Positions 59,654 to 64,000 of a stretch of 64,000 nucleotides of DNA are shown here, piece by piece (within the stretch, counting starts at the first letter, position 1; every line of letters begins with the position of its first letter). The stretch is taken from the NCBI GenBank assembly GCA_000708835.1, contig DF237013.1, forward strand, positions 129,071 through 193,070, written 5' to 3'. Both the position numbers and the translations under genes were made by a program. Source of the stretch: Klebsormidium nitens. Taxonomy: Eukaryota; Streptophyta; Klebsormidiophyceae; Klebsormidiales; Klebsormidiaceae. The notes under the pieces were generated by a model that saw only the letters and a list, made by a program, of their open reading frames with translations, did no database searches and was not told the origin of the DNA.

Positions 59654-62600
59654 TCAATTCGATTCAACATGGGGGGGTGAGAAGTCAGGCTGCCCGGTTG
59701 ACGTCAGGCAACGGTGCCACATGCGGCTGTCGGGATCAACGTTGCGCGCCTCGCGAATGACCTCAGGGATCGGCAGGAGGCAATAGTGGGTGTTTACGAG
59801 CCCAACGGTGACACCGGTGTAGCCCCCAAACGCGGCGTGGACCTGCAGAAAAGTGTGTTGTCAGAAGCCGGAGTCTTCAAGAAGGTAGAGGCACGACAAT
59901 CCCGAGGTCGCCTAGTATTTTGGTGCAAAAGCCCAGCGTCTCCGCAATCGGGGGCGCGCTCGTGACTTGCCCCTAGTAGTAACATGTGACATATACAATC
60001 CACAAACCCCCGAGCACCTCTGCCCTTCCCGCGCCTCACTCATAGCAGCCCAATGCTTTTGACGGGCACGGGCTTCTGAGAAGAGGTTATGTATCTTTGA
60101 AACCAAGCTCACTCCAAGGATGCTGTGTGGAGCAAGCTACCTTCTACGCATACGAATTGAGGGCTTTCGAGTTGCCGGCCGATGTCCAACCAAGCCCTGC
60201 AGGCTGCGTTCGCGGCAACTACTGTAGTACGGTGCTTTCGATCCCGAAGAACAGTTCTCCGACATGAGAACGGCTGCCAAGGCAGAATTACGACTGAATA
60301 ATTTCTTGCTGTACAGTTCGAACATAAACCAAGTAAACCGAGTTGCAAGTCCTGTGTACCGCCAGTACGTTGATTGCTTCTGCTGAACTGACAATCGTGG
60401 TGCAGATTTAACACTCTGCGTGCACATGAGCAGTCGCTCAATTGAGAACCTCCTTTACAGTCGTTCAAGAAAAAAAAACCCACGAACCAGATGCTCAGAA
60501 AAGGGGTGCAAAGCAAAACCGAGGAGCCACGCCATCGCACGCCCCAATTTCGAAAGAATGACTGGAGCTTAGGTACTGGCGCACGCACCGCATTCTGGCC
60601 CAGCACGCTGCAGAGGATGCCGTCCGAGGCGTTGGCGGGCGTGGCGCGGATCATGTATGTGGGGTCGATGTACTTGAACTCAGCCGGGAAGCCGACCTCC
60701 TTGAAGTGCTTCTTCGCCTGGAGGCACAAAGGTGAACCGTTTGGTAGAGCTTATCGTCTTGATCGTTAACTTGGTACTAATCCAAGCCTACCTTACTAGT
60801 TTGGAAGAAGCGGAGCAGTAAGTAAGGGCAAGACGAACGGACAAATCTTCGAGAACTTTGGGGCAGACTTTGGGATAGAAGGTGGGTCAGATTGTCAAAC
60901 CTGGGAGATCGAAGGATACCAATCACCATAACGTCACCACGACACCGCACGCTATCACGAATCATTTCCCAATATTCGCGAGGATGGGGTTGCCCGACGC
61001 GTCAGTGCCTCCCTCCCTAGCCGTCAAATCTCAAAGACTTCAAGCGCAAGCCCCAAACCTTCCGTGACGTCAGCACGAACCCACACCTGCTTGACGAACC
61101 ACTGGCCACTGTGCGCCAGGATCGAATTGCCCGACGCGTCGGTGCCCCCCTATCCGCCACCAAATCGCAATCATCACAAACCTGGACCCCAAACCTTCTA
61201 TGACATCAGCACGATCCCGCACCTGCTTGACGAACCACTGCCCAATATCTGCGAGGATTGGGTTGCCCGACGCGTCGGTGCCCCCCTCCCCCGCCACCAG
61301 GTCCTGCCCGGCCCCCTCCGCAATCACCACCAGGCAGTGGCCCTTGCGGTTGATCACCGTCTTCATGTGCTCATAAACGCCGTTGGGGCCGTCCAGGCTG
61401 AAATGCACCTGCAGGATCAGGGTGGCTGACGTCAGCACTCGCCCCTGGTGACGTCAAGCAAGTGAACAGCGCGCCTGCTCGAAGGAGCGATCTGCTCGGG
61501 TCAGCAGCCGTCGGCAGTGGAGTCAGGTAAATGAGCGAGGATTAGTACAGGCCGCTAGGGTTTTCCAAGCGGAAGTATCAGTTTGCGGGGGGCTTTGCTC
61601 ACGTCGACAACGGTTTAAAGTGGCTTGATGCAAGCAAGAGAAAGTGAAACCTGCTGTTTGAGACCTCTCCGGAACGCAATTGCTGAAGGATGATCCTGAG
61701 GTGTGCTGCGCTCTGCAAGGATATTACAAAAGTGAGCGGGTATGAGCGAGCGCTGGTGCCAAAAGTACCTGGAAAGGGCGATGCTGACGTTGAAAGCGGC
61801 CTGTAATGACTTCAGAACGCTTGCTTAGCACTTGTGATGCAGAACGAGCGCAAAGGGTAAAAAGGACAAGCAAGGGTGTGTCTGCAAGGTCCAAGAGCCG
61901 GTTGCCTTTGTTTATGCATGGAGCAACGGAAAATGATCTGATTATTTGAAGGGTTCTATGCAGCTGCGAGAAGACAACGGGATTGAGGGGGGTATAATGC
62001 ATGGATGACCACTGCTTTCGCAGAGAACTTGATAAAAGATTGACGAGGTGTACACAAACAAAAAGCCAGATGAAGACGAAACAAACGAAAGGAAGTCATG
62101 TCTGTCCAGCCCAAAACGGAGAGAAAACAGGAGTCAGGTGCTGACCTCAGGGATCAAGCAGCAGTCGACTTGACCGCTGGCCAGGCTGGCGTACATTGCA
62201 ATGAAACCTGACTGCCTGCCCATGAGCTTCACAACTCCGACGCCGTGGTAAGCCGACGCGGCTTCGATGTACGCGGCTTTGATGGCCCTCTGTACGAACC
62301 AGAACGCGACACGTGTCAGAGGAAAAGCAGGAGCACTTTGGAGACGGCGAGCTGCGAACGTGCACGTGAAGGTTCTCGACAGTGCTCTGATCAAAAAGCG
62401 AGACGATCACGACATGCAATGACCACTTTTAGAAGACTCAACTGCGACCCTCGGATGTTTCGCCGTTGAAAGGATGGAGACAGCCGAGCAAGGGTGAAAG
62501 CATCTGAGACTGTTTTACTTAGAATGTTGAAGAGCTCTGTGCAAATCGAAGCCCGGAAGTCGTCAATTTTACGGCAATTTTACGGCAGGTATGGAAGGAC

Positions 62601-63687
62601 CGCTGACCTGTGCCTCCTCGACCGCTGTGTCGAACCCGAAGGTTTTGTCCATCAGCAGAATGTCGTTGTCGATCGTCTTGGGCTGCAACAGAGGGACAGG
62701 AGTACGTCCGGTTTCAGGATTTCGAGCTCGAGGGTCACGTCGGGTTGGCGCAGCATCAAGCATGCAACACGATTTGAACAGCAAAGCCGTCGTTTCAAAC
62801 TTTATTTCTGTGTGCGCAAACAGGTCTGGGAAGGTGGCTCTCTGGGAGGATTGTATCAAGCGCACTGACGTTGGACACAGCAAGACGCGCAGTCCTGTCT
62901 TCATGGGCTTGCTGTGAAACTACAATGAGCTAACTCCTGGCTATGATTAGGTGGCAAGGCAGGAGGACGGGCCATGACCTTTATCCGGCTCTTCTTAGTC
63001 CAAGTCAAGAGACTCGAAGGCTGTAAAGCATTGGCCGGACGCAAGCTCACCACTCCGACAACCGCGACCTTGAGCTTGCGCTTGAAGCACTCCTGGTGGA
63101 TCGCCATTGCCCCGGCGTGCGACCCGTTGCCACCAATAACGAACAGCATGTTTGTGCCGCGCTTCTGTACGGTGAGGAATGGACACCGGTTACGGGCTCA
63201 ACACAGGGATCCAAGTCGGGTCTTACTGACAGTGTCAACAACTTGCCGCGCTTCAGAAGGGGGGGATTGGTCCCCGGAAGGATGCAAAACGGGTGTTCGA
63301 TGATGATGTCAACAAATAACGAAGGGGTTGCTTTCGAGTAATTGTGTCGAGCACTTGTCGCAGTGCGCCCCTGCTGTGTGGGAGGAGACTTAAGGGGACA
63401 GAAGCGCCTTCCGTGGTTGTAGGGAGGATTCAATCAACCGACAACTCTTTCCACCAACCAAAAGCTTCCGTTTGAGAGAAAGCACAAGTCGTACAGAAAC
63501 AGACCACCTATTGGACGTTGTGGAAAAAGCAACAACCGACTGCCAAAGCGTCTGCTTAAACATGAATCAATTGCAATCTGCTTACCTCGATGTTATCCAC
63601 AATCTCAGACGTCTTGCTGTTTCCACGGGACGACCCCAGAATGCTGCCGCCCATCAGGTGGATTGTCGCCACCGATTGAGGGGTCAA
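59654..63687 (-). CDS. PFK: ATP-dependent 6-phosphofructokinase, plant PFK4/PFK5-like (5' end beyond window)
   Basis: The enzyme phosphorylates fructose 6-phosphate to fructose 1,6-bisphosphate in glycolysis. Seven minus-strand exons join in frame to 312 aa of the C-terminal part: 63586-63687, 63051-63164, 62608-62682, 62146-62289, 61223-61408, 60589-60717, 59654-59842. Motifs in order are [30 protein letters not shown] (ATP loop, GGNG instead of GGDG), catalytic [74 protein letters not shown] and [20 protein letters not shown] and the C-terminus are as I recall for the plant PFK4/5 subgroup, which includes a plastid isoform; location cannot be judged without the N-terminus. Two donors are GTCAGC, weaker than consensus. 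The remaining 5' exons lie past 64000 or were not recognised in 63688-64000. Confidence 0.95.
60950..61300 (-). repeat. Three tandem copies of a PFK exon end with its donor
   Basis: The 3' end of exon 61223-61408 and its donor (plus-strand CACCTGCTTGACGAACCACT ... CCCGACGCGTCGGTGCC) recurs in the downstream intron at about 61085-61155 and, more diverged, at about 60950-61020. Units are about 136 bp. The second copy keeps a GT donor at the same point. Confidence 0.85.
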
Positions 63688-64000
63688 CTGCAAGGAGGCA
63701 CGTGGCAAGATGTAAACGACGGCTTCTCTGTGTGATCCACACTGCAAGCTTTCAATGTGTATCCAGATTCTCGTGATTTCAAACCCTTGCCACGAAGCCC
63801 AGAAAGTAGACGCGTCAGACTGCGACGCACCGACTCCCCAAAGAAGTCCTCAGCGAGCACTGTGACTTGTACGTGTTTGAATCCGAGTGATTCCGGCGGT
63901 CATGCTCGATGAGACCAAGAATGCAAGCCTTTGATGGCAGGGAAGCCGTAGGGATCGAAGCAGCGATTGGACGAGCTGATGGGGTTTGAAAAAACCTGCT
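63688..64000. other. Upstream intron of PFK, no exon recognised
   Basis: The sequence before the acceptor at 63688 should be intron, possibly with an earlier PFK exon. No segment here gave the family's preceding GYRGF-type sequence. Confidence 0.5.

Noticed and set aside
1-64000. CRISPR arrays, operons, phage or insertion sequences
   Set aside because: Genes are intron-split eukaryotic genes; the tandem repeats are splice-junction copies without spacer diversity, and no transposase was seen.

Overview
This is a nuclear genome window from a green-lineage eukaryote. The best fit is a streptophyte alga (for example a Klebsormidium-like charophyte) or an early land plant. Genes are split by many mostly GT-AG introns of about 150-1900 bp. 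The encoded proteins are plant-type: a chloroplast-class ATP-phosphofructokinase with a GGNG loop, plant XCT, the plant EFR3/EFOP family, plant PP2A-B ending in SLYMYYA, mitochondrial glycine-cleavage H protein, and a WRKY19-like Cys-repeat protein. Nothing looks bacterial. Species is not identifiable by eye.

Layout. The 3' exon of an unidentified plus-strand gene (43-252) is followed by PP2A B regulatory subunit (minus, 1357-7409). A 2.3-kb divergent spacer with a 225-bp N gap leads to a WRKY19-like Cys/His-repeat gene (plus, 9704-15272). Next come GCSH (minus, 16374-18604), cytosolic ribosomal protein eL15 (plus, 19087-23134), SF3B5 (minus, 24566-25410) and an unidentified minus-strand membrane-protein exon (25764-26018). 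These are followed by XCT/FAM50 (plus, 26626-32917), EFR3 (minus, 33845-45763, 17 exons), a long coiled-coil membrane protein (plus, 47142-57983) and ATP-PFK (minus, 59654-63687, continuing past the window end). Orientation alternates almost perfectly, so spacers are either head-to-head (shared promoters) or tail-to-tail.

The exon structures of PP2A-B, the WRKY19-like gene (apart from one frameshift), GCSH, eL15, SF3B5, XCT, EFR3, the coiled-coil gene and the visible part of PFK were joined by hand. In each, all splice phases and the reading frame close. The genes are housekeeping and regulatory and do not form one pathway; two (SF3B5, XCT) are splicing-related and lie about 1.2 kb apart in divergent orientation.

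The most unusual signal is structural. At nine or more exon-intron junctions in five genes, the junction itself (splice site plus the exon or intron sequence next to it) has been tandemly copied 2-6 times inside the intron. This creates ladders of decoy acceptors, decoy donors or 28-nt pseudo-microexons. In the WRKY19-like gene three successive acceptors are in frame and predict a repeat-number isoform series. Other features of note are a one-base frameshift in a G8 run, two MITE-like foldback elements (one with a perfect 34-bp palindrome, one with TTA duplications), and CATG/GTAC/TATA-rich islands that recur in the tail-to-tail spacers.
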